Assembly: GCA_002408385.1 (NCBI GenBank)
Contig: DHSB01000191.1
Location: 1-13,007 of the forward strand
Origin: Myxococcales bacterium UBA5297
GTDB taxonomy: Bacteria; Myxococcota; Myxococcia; Myxococcales; UBA5297
DNA: 13,007 bases
Reading direction: 5' to 3'
In this document: piece by piece, positions 6,479 through 13,007 of the stretch
Layout of the letters: each line of letters starts with the position of its first letter
Position numbering within the stretch: position 1 is the first letter of the stretch
The notes under the pieces: generated by a model
Databases searched by the model: none
What the model was told of the DNA's origin: nothing
Seen by the model: only the letters and a program-made list of their open reading frames with translations
Made by a program: the position numbers and the translations under genes

Positions 6479-6778
6479 ATGGCCGACAGGGACGAGCCCG
6501 AAGAGGTCGAGGAGCTGGTCGAAGTGCCCATCGACGGCACGCTCGATCTGCATACCTTCGCCCCGCGCGAAATCGCAGACCTCGTGTCGAGCTACCTCGA
6601 CGAATGCCGCGAGCGCGGCATCCTCGAGGTGCGGATCATCCATGGCAAGGGCACCGGCACCCAGCGGCGCATCGTTCAGAAAGTATTGGAGCAGCACCCG
6701 GCCGTTCGCGCCTTTCGCAGCGGCGACGAGCGAAGCGGAGGTTGGGGGGCGACACTCGTCGACCTCGCGCCGCTTTAG
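6479..6778 (+). CDS. Stand-alone Smr-domain protein
   Basis: A 99-residue protein that is almost entirely an Smr (small MutS-related) domain, the nuclease or nucleic-acid-binding module found at the C-terminus of MutS2 and as a free protein. Diagnostic motifs are DLHTF at 23-27, HGKGTG at 55-60 and GGWGATLV at 87-94. An acidic tail (residues 1-16) precedes the domain. The ATG at 6479 is chosen because GAGGA lies 10 bases upstream; a TTG 12 codons earlier gives unconserved sequence. Stand-alone Smr proteins cleave DNA or RNA in several bacteria; the substrate of this one is unknown. It has no operon link with the distant mutS in this window. Confidence 0.88.
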   Translation: MADRDEPEEVEELVEVPIDGTLDLHTFAPREIADLVSSYLDECRERGILEVRIIHGKGTGTQRRIVQKVLEQHPAVRAFRSGDERSGGWGATLVDLAPL

Positions 6779-7216
6779 GCCGCTGCTGGTCGGACCGAAG
6801 CCGGTCGCCGCATCCCGGGCCCGCGACCTGCCGAAAGAGCGGGACCTGCAAGAGGCGGCGCAGCGCCGAAGGCCCCGCTCTCACCAATCATCCCGCGCCG
6901 ACACGGCGTTCCGCCTGTTCGTTCCAGGACCAAACCGGGCAAGGGCCCGATGCGCTGTTCGAGCTGACCTGTACCCGCGTCGCCGGTTCAAGCCGCAACC
7001 TCGCCAAAGGCATTGAAGGTCGAAGGTCGTCGCAGTTGAGCCAAGCCCAGATCGCTTTGGGTTCTTTCCGGAGGGCCGGTCTTCGTGCCGGCCGCCGGGA
7101 TCGCCCGCGCATTTGCCGGACTCGTCGACGGGCGCATCGCCATGCGCCCCTACCAGCCCGCGACCGATAGCTTGGGTTCCGGGCGATGGCCGGAGGTCTC
7201 GACTGCCGGCGACCCG
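6779..7216. other. Gene-free 440-base stretch between convergent genes
   Basis: It lies between the ends of the plus-strand Smr gene and the minus-strand DUF6918-like gene. No frame on either strand is convincing. A 6-bp GGCCGG/CCGGCC inverted repeat around 7075-7095 could be part of a terminator but lacks a T tract. A short plus-strand run (around 6950-7010) has coding-like codons but no start or conserved motif that I recognise. Confidence 0.5.
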
Positions 7217-7660
7217 CTAGCCCTTCGCGTACTTCTCGATGAGCCCGCTCACGCGCGGCACAGCGGCCTCGACATGCTTCTTGGCGGTCGGACGCAGCTT
7301 CTCGTAGGCCTTCTTGACCGTCACGTTCTTCGCCCGCGTGGCCCGGTCGTCGGTGATACCGAGAAGCGCGTCGGCGACCGCCCCAGCCTGGGCCTTCATC
7401 AGCGCGCCGACCGGCTGCGAGCCCTGACGCGCCTCCTGGTAGAAGCGGTCGAGCCTCGCCGCGAAGTCTGGGAGCAGGTCGTTCATCGCCTCGGCGATGA
7501 AGCCGGGCTTGACGGCCTTGACCACGGCGTAGGCGCCTTTGATAGCGATGCCGGTCAGTCCGCCCTTCGACTGCACCTCTTCGTCGATGACGCGAACGCA
7601 GTCGGCGACGACGTTGGGCCTGACCGCCGGCTCGGTGAGGATGGATGGGAGATCGTTCAT
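7217..7660 (-). CDS. DUF6918-like protein
   Basis: A 147-residue protein that I recognise, from memory, as the DUF6918 type found in Myxococcota and Actinobacteria. It has an N-terminal helix pattern (RPNVVADCVRVIDEEVQSKG, about 14-33), GLTGIAIKGAYAVVKAVKPG (34-53), then LPDFAARLDRFYQEA, a VADALLGITDDRA segment, and KKAYEKLRPTAKKHVEAAVP leading to a LIEKYAKG end. It is predicted all-helical with no signal peptide or catalytic motif, so no function can be given. The ATG at 7660 has no clear Shine-Dalgarno sequence, but it is the only start that keeps the whole conserved pattern. It stands alone, with a divergent, decayed gene upstream. Confidence 0.75.
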   Translation of the reverse strand: MNDLPSILTEPAVRPNVVADCVRVIDEEVQSKGGLTGIAIKGAYAVVKAVKPGFIAEAMNDLLPDFAARLDRFYQEARQGSQPVGALMKAQAGAVADALLGITDDRATRAKNVTVKKAYEKLRPTAKKHVEAAVPRVSGLIEKYAKG

Positions 7661-7771
7661 GGGCGCGGCAAACTAGCACCGAACCCCAGGGAGAACGAAA
7701 AAAAGTCCGAGGCGCGCCAGGGCCGCGCGATCCTCGATCCCCGAGGGCCTACACGCCGCCCGGGAGGCAAG

Positions 7772-8140
7772 GTGAGCTCCTTTCGCCTCTCCCCTGCAAA
7801 TCGCCGCTCGCTCTTCCACAGCAGCTCGACCCCTCCTCTCGACGCCCGCATCAACGCCCAGGCCCGCAGCCGGACCGCCCAGAAGCAACTTTTCCGATTG
7901 ATGCTCATCAACGTGACGCTCTGGTCGTTCATCCAAGAGAAGCACGGCATCAGCGACAAGGAGGCTCATCGCACGCATGCGGGAGATCGACCTGCTGGAT
8001 GGCGCCCTCGACGGCACCTTCAGCAAGACCGCGACTTCTCGGCGTCGAGTGCGGGCGGACGATTCGGGTCCACCAGCGCCGCTGCCTGTACTGCAGCGCC
8101 GAGAGGCCGGCGGACACACCCTTCGACGTGCCGATGGCCG
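7772..8140 (+). pseudogene. Small CxxC protein gene, frameshifted
   Basis: Three consecutive frames give one protein-like sequence. The first runs from a possible GTG start at 7772 (GGAGG four bases upstream) and includes AQKQLFRLMLINVTLWSFIQ and EKHGISDKE, to about 7965. After a shift it reads LIARMREIDLLDGALDGTFS (about 7967-8030). After a second shift it reads LLGVECGRTIRVHQRRCLYC (about 8035-8095), then SAERPADTPFDVP. The last part looks like a degenerate zinc-ribbon tail: one CxxC pair is intact, the partner pair is reduced to a single Cys, and the natural stop codon seems lost. Small helical proteins ending in a Cys-rich ribbon occur in myxobacteria, from memory; function unknown. Decay is inferred from the two shifts and the damaged ribbon. 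Confidence 0.5.
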
Positions 8141-8270
8141 GGCGCGCTTGCGCTCACCTACTGCGCTTCGGCCGGAACCGCTCGCGCGGCCAGACGCCGT
8201 CGCCGAGAAAGGCGGGCACCGAACGCCTCCCGTCCCGGGGAATCGGCCGCGTCCGCCGCTCCGAGCCTCA

Positions 8271-8651
8271 TCAGCTCCTCGGCGCCGAGAGCGGGCCCCC
8301 GCCGCCCTTGGGCCCGACGAGCCCCGCCTTGAAGAGCCTGTCGAGCGAGGCCTGCACGTCCGGGAGGCTCAGCCCGCAATCGGCCAGCGCGGAGTGGATC
8401 TCGCGGGGCAGCCGGTCCTTGGCGGTGGTCTCGCCGAGGACCAAGGCGTCGCAGGGCTCTACTCCGCGCTCGCCCGCCCACGCCTGCTGGATTCGCTCGA
8501 GCTCCTCGCGCTCATGGCGTGCTCCGGCCTGATAGCTCGCTATCGCTTGCTGATACACCTCGAGCGCGGCGCGCCCCATCTCCGTGGCGATGAAGCGCTG
8601 GCGCGGCGGCCAGCGCAGGCTTCCGGGGGGACGCTTCAGAGAATCGAGCAT
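8271..8651 (-). CDS. Hypothetical protein, possible winged-helix-like C-terminus
   Basis: A 126-residue protein of no recognised family. RRPPGSLRWPP-type basic sequence opens it, followed by FIATEMGRAALEVYQQAIAS, a charged helical stretch (HEREELERIQQAW), then TAKDRLPREIHSALADCGLS and LPDVQASLDRLFKAGLVGPK. The last part has the helix spacing and 'GLV' wing start of small transcription-factor-like domains, but that is speculative. I chose the ATG at 8651; an in-frame ATG at 8708 lies inside the terminator behind the cold-shock gene, where translation start is unlikely. Neither has a good ribosome binding site. Coding status is supported by codon bias and a full-length frame. It lies downstream of the cold-shock gene on the same strand, separated by the terminator. 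Confidence 0.6.
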   Translation of the reverse strand: MLDSLKRPPGSLRWPPRQRFIATEMGRAALEVYQQAIASYQAGARHEREELERIQQAWAGERGVEPCDALVLGETTAKDRLPREIHSALADCGLSLPDVQASLDRLFKAGLVGPKGGGGPLSAPRS

Positions 8652-8702
8652 GGGTGCGAGTCCAAGGTAGCGCTTCAACCCGCCCGACGCGGGCATCGGC
8701 AA

Positions 8703-8746
8703 AAGCATCGGGCGCCGCCGGTTTCCCCGGCAGGCGCCCGGTTTTT
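8703..8746. terminator. Bidirectional-looking intrinsic terminator behind the cold-shock gene
   Basis: The arms GGGCGCCGCCGG (8710-8721) and CCGGC-a-GGCGCCC (8727-8739) form a 12-bp stem with one bulged A and a 5-base loop. TTTTT follows on the plus strand (8742-8746). On the minus strand the stem is followed by a weaker CGATGCTTTT tail. It begins about 30 bases after the cold-shock stop codon, so its main job is probably to end that minus-strand transcript; the better T tract points the other way. Confidence 0.75.
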
Positions 8747-8776
8747 CGGCCGGCGGCCCGAAGCCGCCTTCGCCTT

Positions 8777-8980
8777 CTAGAGCTTGCGGACGTTGGCGGC
8801 CTGAAGCCCCTTGGGGCCCCGAGTCAGGTCGAACTCGACCGCGTCGCCTTCGACAAGCGAGCGAAACCCCTCCATCTGAATGGCGGTGTGGTGAACGAAG
8901 ACATCCTCGCCACCATCATCCTGGGCGATGAACCCGAATCCTTTGGCATCGTTGAACCACTTGACCTTACCCTGTGCCAT
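8777..8980 (-). CDS. cspA: Cold-shock domain protein (CspA family)
   Basis: A 67-residue single cold-shock domain, the standard length. RNP1 is KGFGFI at 13-18 and RNP2 is VFVHH at 27-31, with the conserved KWFN at 7-10 and the flanking aromatic residues that stack on single-stranded RNA or DNA. It acts as an RNA chaperone or antiterminator in the cytoplasm. The ATG at 8980 has AAGGAAGAG about 8 bases upstream. The 99-base gap to the upstream methyltransferase gene holds two hairpins, and the gene has its own terminator, so it is probably a separate transcript or a strongly modulated tail of the mutS-dam one. The family is certain; which csp paralogue it is cannot be told. Confidence 0.97.
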   Translation of the reverse strand: MAQGKVKWFNDAKGFGFIAQDDGGEDVFVHHTAIQMEGFRSLVEGDAVEFDLTRGPKGLQAANVRKL

Positions 8981-9002
8981 TTTCCGCTCTTCCTTTTGCC
9001 GA

Positions 9003-9047
9003 GAGGCTTGACGCCTCGTGTTGCACCCCTCGACGGAGTTGTCGAGG
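9003..9047 (-). promoter_or_regulatory. Two hairpins in the cold-shock 5' leader
   Basis: CCTCGAC/GTCGAGG (9028-9034 with 9041-9047, 6-base loop) is a perfect 7-bp stem. GAGGC/GCCTC (9003-9007 with 9013-9017, 5-base loop) is a 5-bp stem. Both lie between the methyltransferase stop and the cold-shock ribosome binding site. No T tract follows on the minus strand. They may be leader structures affecting csp translation or stability, or the end of the upstream mRNA. Confidence 0.45.
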
Positions 9048-9079
9048 ACCTCCCCCTGAAACCGCGTTGAGCTGCGCGC

Positions 9080-10012
9080 TCACGCTACCTTGACTGTCTG
9101 CTTGAAATCAATGCCGAGCTGTGACTCTGCGGCCCCGGTTTCGTCGCTTTTCGCAGCGATTTGACCTGCGGCACGCACGAGCAGCTCGCCCACCGGGCCG
9201 CGCTTGTCGCCCTTGCTGTTGATGGCGCGGGCAGCCTCGATCCGCGTGATCTCGAAGCCCTTGCCCTCATACAGCTCGCGAATCAGCGGAGTGTCCGAGT
9301 TCGACAGCAGCACGTGGACGCCGCGCTCGGCGAGCTCGGCGAAGACCTGCGCGAGCACCCGCTGCTCCTGCTCGCCGAAACCCGACCGCGAGTAGCTGGT
9401 GAAGCGAGACGTCGTGCTCACCGGGTGATACGGCGGGTCGAAGTAGACGAAATCGCCGGGCCTGGCGTTCTTGACGATCTTCAAGAACGGTTGGGCCTGA
9501 AGGTCGACCCCCTCGAGCGCCTTGGAGACGTTGAGCAGCAGCGCGCGATCGAGCACCTTGGGCCGCGCGTAGCGCCCGTAGGGCACGTTGAACCTGCCCT
9601 TGCTGTTCTCCCGGTACAGACCGTTGAAGCAGGTCTTGTTCAGGTAGAGCAGGCGCGCGGCGCGCTCGGCCGGGAGCATCTCGTCAGGGTCGAGCCCGCG
9701 GATCTCGTAGTAGTCCTCCTCGGCCAGCCTGTTCTCGAGCTTCTCGAGCGCGGCGACGAGGTCGTAGGGCGTGTCGCGCACCGCCTTCCAGGCGTTGATG
9801 AGCTCGGGGTTCACGTCGCTCAGCCGCGCCCGCCTGATCCGCCCGAGCAGCTTGAGTCGGAAGAAGAGCGCGCCGCCGCCCAGGAACGGCTCGTGGTAGG
9901 TGCCAAAGGTCTCGGGGGTACGGGCGAGCAGCTCGTCGAGAAGCTGCGTCTTGCCGCCGGCCCACTTCAGGAACGGGCGCATGGGAGAGTCTGACTTCTT
10001 CGGTCTGGCCAT
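9080..10012 (-). CDS. dam: D12-class DNA adenine N6-methyltransferase (Dam-like)
   Basis: A 310-residue member of the alpha-type N6-adenine methyltransferases (Dam/DpnM), which methylate the adenine N6 with SAM; the Dam branch recognises GATC. Motif I is PFLKWAGGKTQLL at 13-25, and EPFLGGGALFF follows at 41-51. YLNKTCFNGLYREN lies at 123-136, then GRFNVPYGRY (139-148), and the catalytic motif IV is DPPY at 192-195. SYSRSGFGEQEQ at 207-218 and LLSNSD at 235-240 complete the typical order. The C-terminal 30 residues (after about 280) are a weakly conserved tail. The ATG at 10012 is 12 bases past the mutS stop codon; the Shine-Dalgarno site is weak, suggesting coupling to mutS. An internal ATG at 9982, directly before motif I, is an alternative. 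GATC specificity is inferred by similarity only. No restriction endonuclease gene is adjacent. Confidence 0.88.
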   Translation of the reverse strand: MARPKKSDSPMRPFLKWAGGKTQLLDELLARTPETFGTYHEPFLGGGALFFRLKLLGRIRRARLSDVNPELINAWKAVRDTPYDLVAALEKLENRLAEEDYYEIRGLDPDEMLPAERAARLLYLNKTCFNGLYRENSKGRFNVPYGRYARPKVLDRALLLNVSKALEGVDLQAQPFLKIVKNARPGDFVYFDPPYHPVSTTSRFTSYSRSGFGEQEQRVLAQVFAELAERGVHVLLSNSDTPLIRELYEGKGFEITRIEAARAINSKGDKRGPVGELLVRAAGQIAAKSDETGAAESQLGIDFKQTVKVA

Positions 10013-10024
10013 TTGAGCTTGTGC

Positions 10025-12715
10025 CTATTTGAGCCTCGACTGCAGGCTCGCAAGAAAGTTGAGCGCCTCGAGCGGGGTCGTGCGCTCGAGCTCCAGGCTT
10101 CGCAGCTCCTCGAGAAGCGGCGCGTAGGGGGCCGGCTCTTCCTTGGCCCGGAACAGGCCGAGCTGCGCGGGCGCCTCGCGCGTCTTCTTCGCGCGGGTGA
10201 GCGCCGGCTGCCCGGCCTCGTCGAGCTCCTGGCGCTCGAGGTTCGCCAGGATCTGCCGGGCGCGCGACACCACCTCGGCCGGCAACCCGGCCAGCCGCGC
10301 GACCTCGATTCCGTAGGAGCGCGAGGCGCCCCCGGCGACCAGCTTGCGCAGGAAGACGACCCGGCCCTGCCACTCCTTGACCGCGACGGTGAGGTTCTTG
10401 ACCCGCGGCTTCTCGCGCGCGAGGTCGACGAGCTCGTGGTAGTGCGTCGCAAAGAGCGTGCGCGCCCCGACCTTGTCGTGCAGGTGCTCGGCGACCGCCC
10501 AGGCGATCGACAGGCCGTCGAAGGTCGAGGTGCCGCGCCCGATCTCGTCGAGCACCACCAGCGAGCGGGCGGTCGCGTTGTGCAGGATGCTCGAGGTCTC
10601 GGTCATCTCGACCATGAAGGTCGACTGGCCGCGCGCCAGGTTGTCGGCGGCGCCGACCCTGGTGAAGATGCGGTCGACCCGCCCGATGCGCGCCCGGCGC
10701 GCGGGGACGAAGCAGCCGGCCTGGGCCATCAGCACGATGAGCGCGACCTGGCGCATCGCGGTGCTCTTGCCGGCCATGTTGGGCCCGGTAATCACCAGCA
10801 CCTGCTGGCTCGTCCGGTCGAGCTGCAGGTCATTGGGCACGAAGGCCTCGCCCGCGAGCATTCGCTCGACGACCGGGTGGCGAGCCTCGACGAGGTCGAT
10901 GACGCCCGAGTCGTCGACCACCGGCCGCACGTACCCGTGGGCGCAGGCGACCCGGGCGAAGGCCTGCAGCGCGTCGGCGCTGGCGACCGCGTCGGCCGCG
11001 CTCCTCAGCCCGACGGCCTGCTCGACGACCTTGTCGCGAAGCCCCTCGAAGAGCTGGTACTCGAGCGCGTAGCGCCGCTCTTCGGCGGTGAGCACCTGCT
11101 CCTCGAACCTCTTGAGCGCCTCGGTGACGAACCGCTCGCCGCCCGCGGTGGTCTGCTTGCGCACGTAGTCGGCGGGGACGAGGTGCAGGTTGGCCTTGGT
11201 GATCTCGATGTAGTAGCCGAAGACCCGGTTGTAGCGCACCTTGAGCGAGCCGATGCCGGTGCGCGCCCGCTCGTCGGCCTCGAGCTTGAGCAAGAAGTCC
11301 TTGCCCCGGGTGGCTATCTCGACCAACCGATCGAGCTCGGGGTCGTAGCCTTCGCGCACGAGCCCGCCCTCCTTGAGCGTGGCGGGCGGCTCGAGGGCGA
11401 CCGCCCGGTCGAGCAGCGCGGCAAGCTCGGTCAGGCCTCCCAGGGGCGCGGCCAGCCCGCGCAGCAGGGCCGCCCCGCAGGAGTCGAGCTTGGCGGCGAC
11501 CTCGGGCAGGCGCAGCAGCGAGCTCGCGAGCGCGCGCAAATCCCGCGCGTTGCCCTGCCCGAGCGACAGCCGCGCGGTGAGCCGCTCGAGGTCGGCGATC
11601 TCGCGCAGCAGCGCCGAGAGCTCCTCGCGCAGCACGGCCCGCTCGCACAGCTCGCCGACCGCGTCGAGCCGCCGGCCGATCTCCTCGAGGTCGAGCAGCG
11701 GATACGACAGCCAGCGCGCCAGGCGCCGTCCGCCCATCGCGGTGACGCTGCGGTCGAGCAGCCCAAGCAGCGAGCCCTTGCGCTTGCCGTCGCGCAGCGT
11801 CCGCAGGATCTCGAGGTTTCCGCGGGTCGCCTCGTCGAGCACCATCGCCCCGGCGACGTCGTGCAGCGAGATCCGGTCGACGTGGCTCGCCTCCGAGCGC
11901 TGCGTCTCCTTCAGGTAGCGCAGCGCGGCGCCGGCCGCCGCTATCGCCTTGGGCAGCCCGCCGAGGCCAAAGCCGTCCAGGCCTCGGGTGGCGAAGTGCG
12001 CGTTGAGGTAGGCCTCGGCCCGCGCGGCCTCGAACGCCTCGTCGGCATAGGGATTGACGATGCTCTCGGGACAGGCCCGCGACAGCGCCGCGGCGCGCTC
12101 GCTCGAGGCAAAGCCCTGCGGCACGAGGACCTCCCGGGCGCCCGTGCGCGCGATCTCCTCGAAGAGCGCCGCGTCGCTGCCGAGCTCGGCGGCGAAGAAC
12201 TCGCCGGTCGAGGCGTCGAGCAGCCCCAGCCCTCCGCCCTCGGCCCCGAAGGCGACCGCGCACAGGAAGTTGTTCGCGCGCGCGTCGAGCAGGTCGTCGT
12301 CGACGAGCATCCCCGGGGTGACCACCCGGGTCACCTCGCGCCGCACGATCTGGTTGCCCTTGCCCGGCTCCTCGACCTGGTCGCAGAGCGCCACCTTGAG
12401 CCCGGCGGCGACGAGCTTGGCGACATAGCCCTTGACCGCGTGGAAGGGCACCCCGCACATCGGGATGCGCTCGTCGCCCTTGGAGCGCGAGGTGAGCGTG
12501 ATCTGGAGGAGCTCCGAGGCCTTCAGCGCGTCCTCGAAGAACATCTCGTAGAAGTCGCCCAGGCGGAACATCAACACCGCGTCCGGGTGCTGGCCCTTGA
12601 CCTCCAGGTACTGGCGCATCATCGGCGTCAGGTGGCCGATGGCGCGCTCGGATTTCTGGACGGTCGCTCGCTCGCCGGAAGCTGGCTCGGGGTTGTCGCT
12701 GGCGGCGGTTCCCAC
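10025..12715 (-). CDS. mutS: DNA mismatch repair protein MutS
   Basis: An 896-residue MutS, close to the usual 850-900. It scans DNA, binds mismatches and recruits MutL. The N-terminal mismatch-recognition domain contains GDFYEMFFEDA with the Phe-x-Glu wedge at residues 55-57. Connector, lever and clamp regions follow. The ATPase domain has Walker A GPNMAGKS at 644-651 (Lys650), then GQSTFMVEM, Walker B VVLDEIGRGTSTFDG with Asp723 and Glu724, and ATHYHEL. The C-terminal dimerisation segment includes GIEVARLAGLPAEVVSRAR and ends in LEALNFLASLQSRL. I prefer the GTG at 12715, which has AGGAG six bases upstream; an ATG 28 codons further up (12799) gives unconserved sequence that spans a hairpin. 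It is followed after 12 bases by the adenine methyltransferase, so both are probably on one mRNA. Confidence 0.96.
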   Translation of the reverse strand: MGTAASDNPEPASGERATVQKSERAIGHLTPMMRQYLEVKGQHPDAVLMFRLGDFYEMFFEDALKASELLQITLTSRSKGDERIPMCGVPFHAVKGYVAKLVAAGLKVALCDQVEEPGKGNQIVRREVTRVVTPGMLVDDDLLDARANNFLCAVAFGAEGGGLGLLDASTGEFFAAELGSDAALFEEIARTGAREVLVPQGFASSERAAALSRACPESIVNPYADEAFEAARAEAYLNAHFATRGLDGFGLGGLPKAIAAAGAALRYLKETQRSEASHVDRISLHDVAGAMVLDEATRGNLEILRTLRDGKRKGSLLGLLDRSVTAMGGRRLARWLSYPLLDLEEIGRRLDAVGELCERAVLREELSALLREIADLERLTARLSLGQGNARDLRALASSLLRLPEVAAKLDSCGAALLRGLAAPLGGLTELAALLDRAVALEPPATLKEGGLVREGYDPELDRLVEIATRGKDFLLKLEADERARTGIGSLKVRYNRVFGYYIEITKANLHLVPADYVRKQTTAGGERFVTEALKRFEEQVLTAEERRYALEYQLFEGLRDKVVEQAVGLRSAADAVASADALQAFARVACAHGYVRPVVDDSGVIDLVEARHPVVERMLAGEAFVPNDLQLDRTSQQVLVITGPNMAGKSTAMRQVALIVLMAQAGCFVPARRARIGRVDRIFTRVGAADNLARGQSTFMVEMTETSSILHNATARSLVVLDEIGRGTSTFDGLSIAWAVAEHLHDKVGARTLFATHYHELVDLAREKPRVKNLTVAVKEWQGRVVFLRKLVAGGASRSYGIEVARLAGLPAEVVSRARQILANLERQELDEAGQPALTRAKKTREAPAQLGLFRAKEEPAPYAPLLEELRSLELERTTPLEALNFLASLQSRLK

Positions 12716-12739
12716 CCGGAGCTCCTCTCGAAAGAAGTT

Positions 12740-12763
12740 GGGGCCCGCGAAGACGCGAGCCCC
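12740..12763 (-). terminator. GC-rich hairpin in front of mutS (possible terminator or leader structure)
   Basis: On the minus strand GGGGCTCGCG (12763-12754), loop TCTT and CGCGGGCCCC (12749-12740) form a 10-bp stem with one G-T wobble. AACTTCTTTC, a weak T-rich run, follows. It sits 62 bases after the stop of the upstream gene and 24 bases before the mutS start codon. It may end the upstream transcript or lie in the mutS leader. Confidence 0.5.
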
Positions 12764-12824
12764 TGGATACCACAAGCCTTCTCTCCCCCGTCCGCCCATC
12801 CGGCGACGCTTTGGGGGCGCGGCT

Positions 12825-13007
12825 CTAGGCGGCGCTGCCGCTCGGCGCCCGCTTGGCGCGCGCCTGCAGCTCGGCGATCTCTATCCGCTCGTGGGCGGCC
12901 GCCCGCACCTTCGCCTCCTCCTCACGGCGCCGCAGCGCTTCGGCGTCGGGCGTGGTGACCGTCGCCCCGGCGAGCGCCGCGGCGTCTTGCTGCCGCTGCG
13001 CGTCGGT
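12825..13007 (-). CDS. C-terminus of an unidentified charged protein (partial, begins beyond right edge)
   Basis: Only the last 60 residues are inside the window, ending at TAG 12827-12825. They are rich in Ala, Arg and Glu and read as a charged helix or coiled coil: ALRRREEEAKVRAAAHERIE at about 24-43, then IAELQARAKRAPSGSAA. Codon bias matches the neighbouring genes. No family can be assigned from this tail. It runs in the same direction as mutS, 109 bases upstream of its start codon, with a hairpin between them. Confidence 0.55.
   Translation of the reverse strand, partial: TDAQRQQDAAALAGATVTTPDAEALRRREEEAKVRAAAHERIEIAELQARAKRAPSGSAA

Noticed and set aside
6950..7010. Plus-strand coding-like run with DALFELTCTRVAG in the gap after the Smr gene
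   Set aside because: Too short, no start codon or family resemblance; probably a chance open stretch in GC-rich DNA.
8652..8708. Longer form of the hypothetical protein starting at 8708
   Set aside because: That ATG lies in the minus-strand tail of the terminator behind the cold-shock gene and has no ribosome binding site.
9080..10012. Restriction-modification system around the adenine methyltransferase
   Set aside because: Its neighbours are mutS and a cold-shock gene; no endonuclease or specificity gene is next to it, so an orphan Dam-like enzyme fits better.
10830..12773. 647-codon minus-strand open frame overlapping mutS in another frame
   Set aside because: Arg/Ala/Gly-rich out-of-frame shadow of mutS, with no domain features.
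12716..12799. Longer form of MutS starting at the ATG at 12799
   Set aside because: The extra 28 residues are not MutS-like and span a stable hairpin. The GTG at 12715 has a well-placed AGGAG.
10013..12958. 981-codon plus-strand open frame across the mutS region
   Set aside because: It is antisense to mutS, which has every conserved motif; the frame is a composition artefact of GC-ending codons.
1..13007. CRISPR array, prophage, insertion sequence or toxin-antitoxin pair
   Set aside because: No regularly spaced repeats, no transposase or integrase motifs, no phage structural genes and no recognisable toxin-antitoxin pair were seen on either strand.

Overview
The window is high-GC DNA with strong G/C preference at third codon positions. 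It carries a lipoprotein with an Asp-Ala-Gly ('DAG') linker after its lipobox, of the kind common in myxobacteria. I infer a Myxococcota-type (deltaproteobacterial) chromosome, accessory to housekeeping in character, with no phage or transposon genes. Family names come from motif recognition in the translated sequence; no database search was possible.

Layout. Left edge, minus strand: a SpoU/TrmJ-type RNA 2'-O-methyltransferase (cut by the edge) starts one base after a lipoprotein with a lipin-type (LNS2) HAD phosphatase domain. From 1734 to 2140 there is no gene, but there are an intrinsic terminator, a decayed tRNA-like sequence fused to it, and a long-armed inverted repeat. Next on the minus strand are a DUF4332-type helix-hairpin-helix protein and, upstream of it, a subtilisin (S8 peptidase) gene broken by several frameshifts. 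Plus strand from about 4190: a promoter-like sequence, a decayed gene start, an ATP-grasp enzyme, a 500-base gap with an inverted repeat, a PEBP (YbhB/Raf-kinase-inhibitor-like) protein and a stand-alone Smr-domain protein. After a 440-base gap comes a minus-strand DUF6918-like protein, then a plus-strand frameshifted small CxxC gene. A minus-strand block fills the right: a small uncharacterised protein, a terminator, a cold-shock protein, a D12-class DNA adenine methyltransferase, MutS, and the C-terminal tail of an unidentified charged protein at the edge.

How the genes work together. The clearest functional pair is mutS followed 12 bases later by a Dam-like methyltransferase on the same strand. 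This suggests co-expression of mismatch repair and adenine methylation; no mutH is visible here. trmJ and the lipin-like lipoprotein are transcriptionally linked by spacing but have no obvious shared pathway. The other genes look like independent single units.

The most notable property of the middle of the window (about 2.0-8.1 kb) is gene decay. At least three coding remnants (S8 peptidase, the gene start before the ATP-grasp, the CxxC protein) and one tRNA-like relic are interspersed with intact genes. I see no convincing new multi-gene system. The best leads are the lipin-type lipoprotein, the mutS-dam pair, and the ATP-grasp that seems to have lost its upstream partner.
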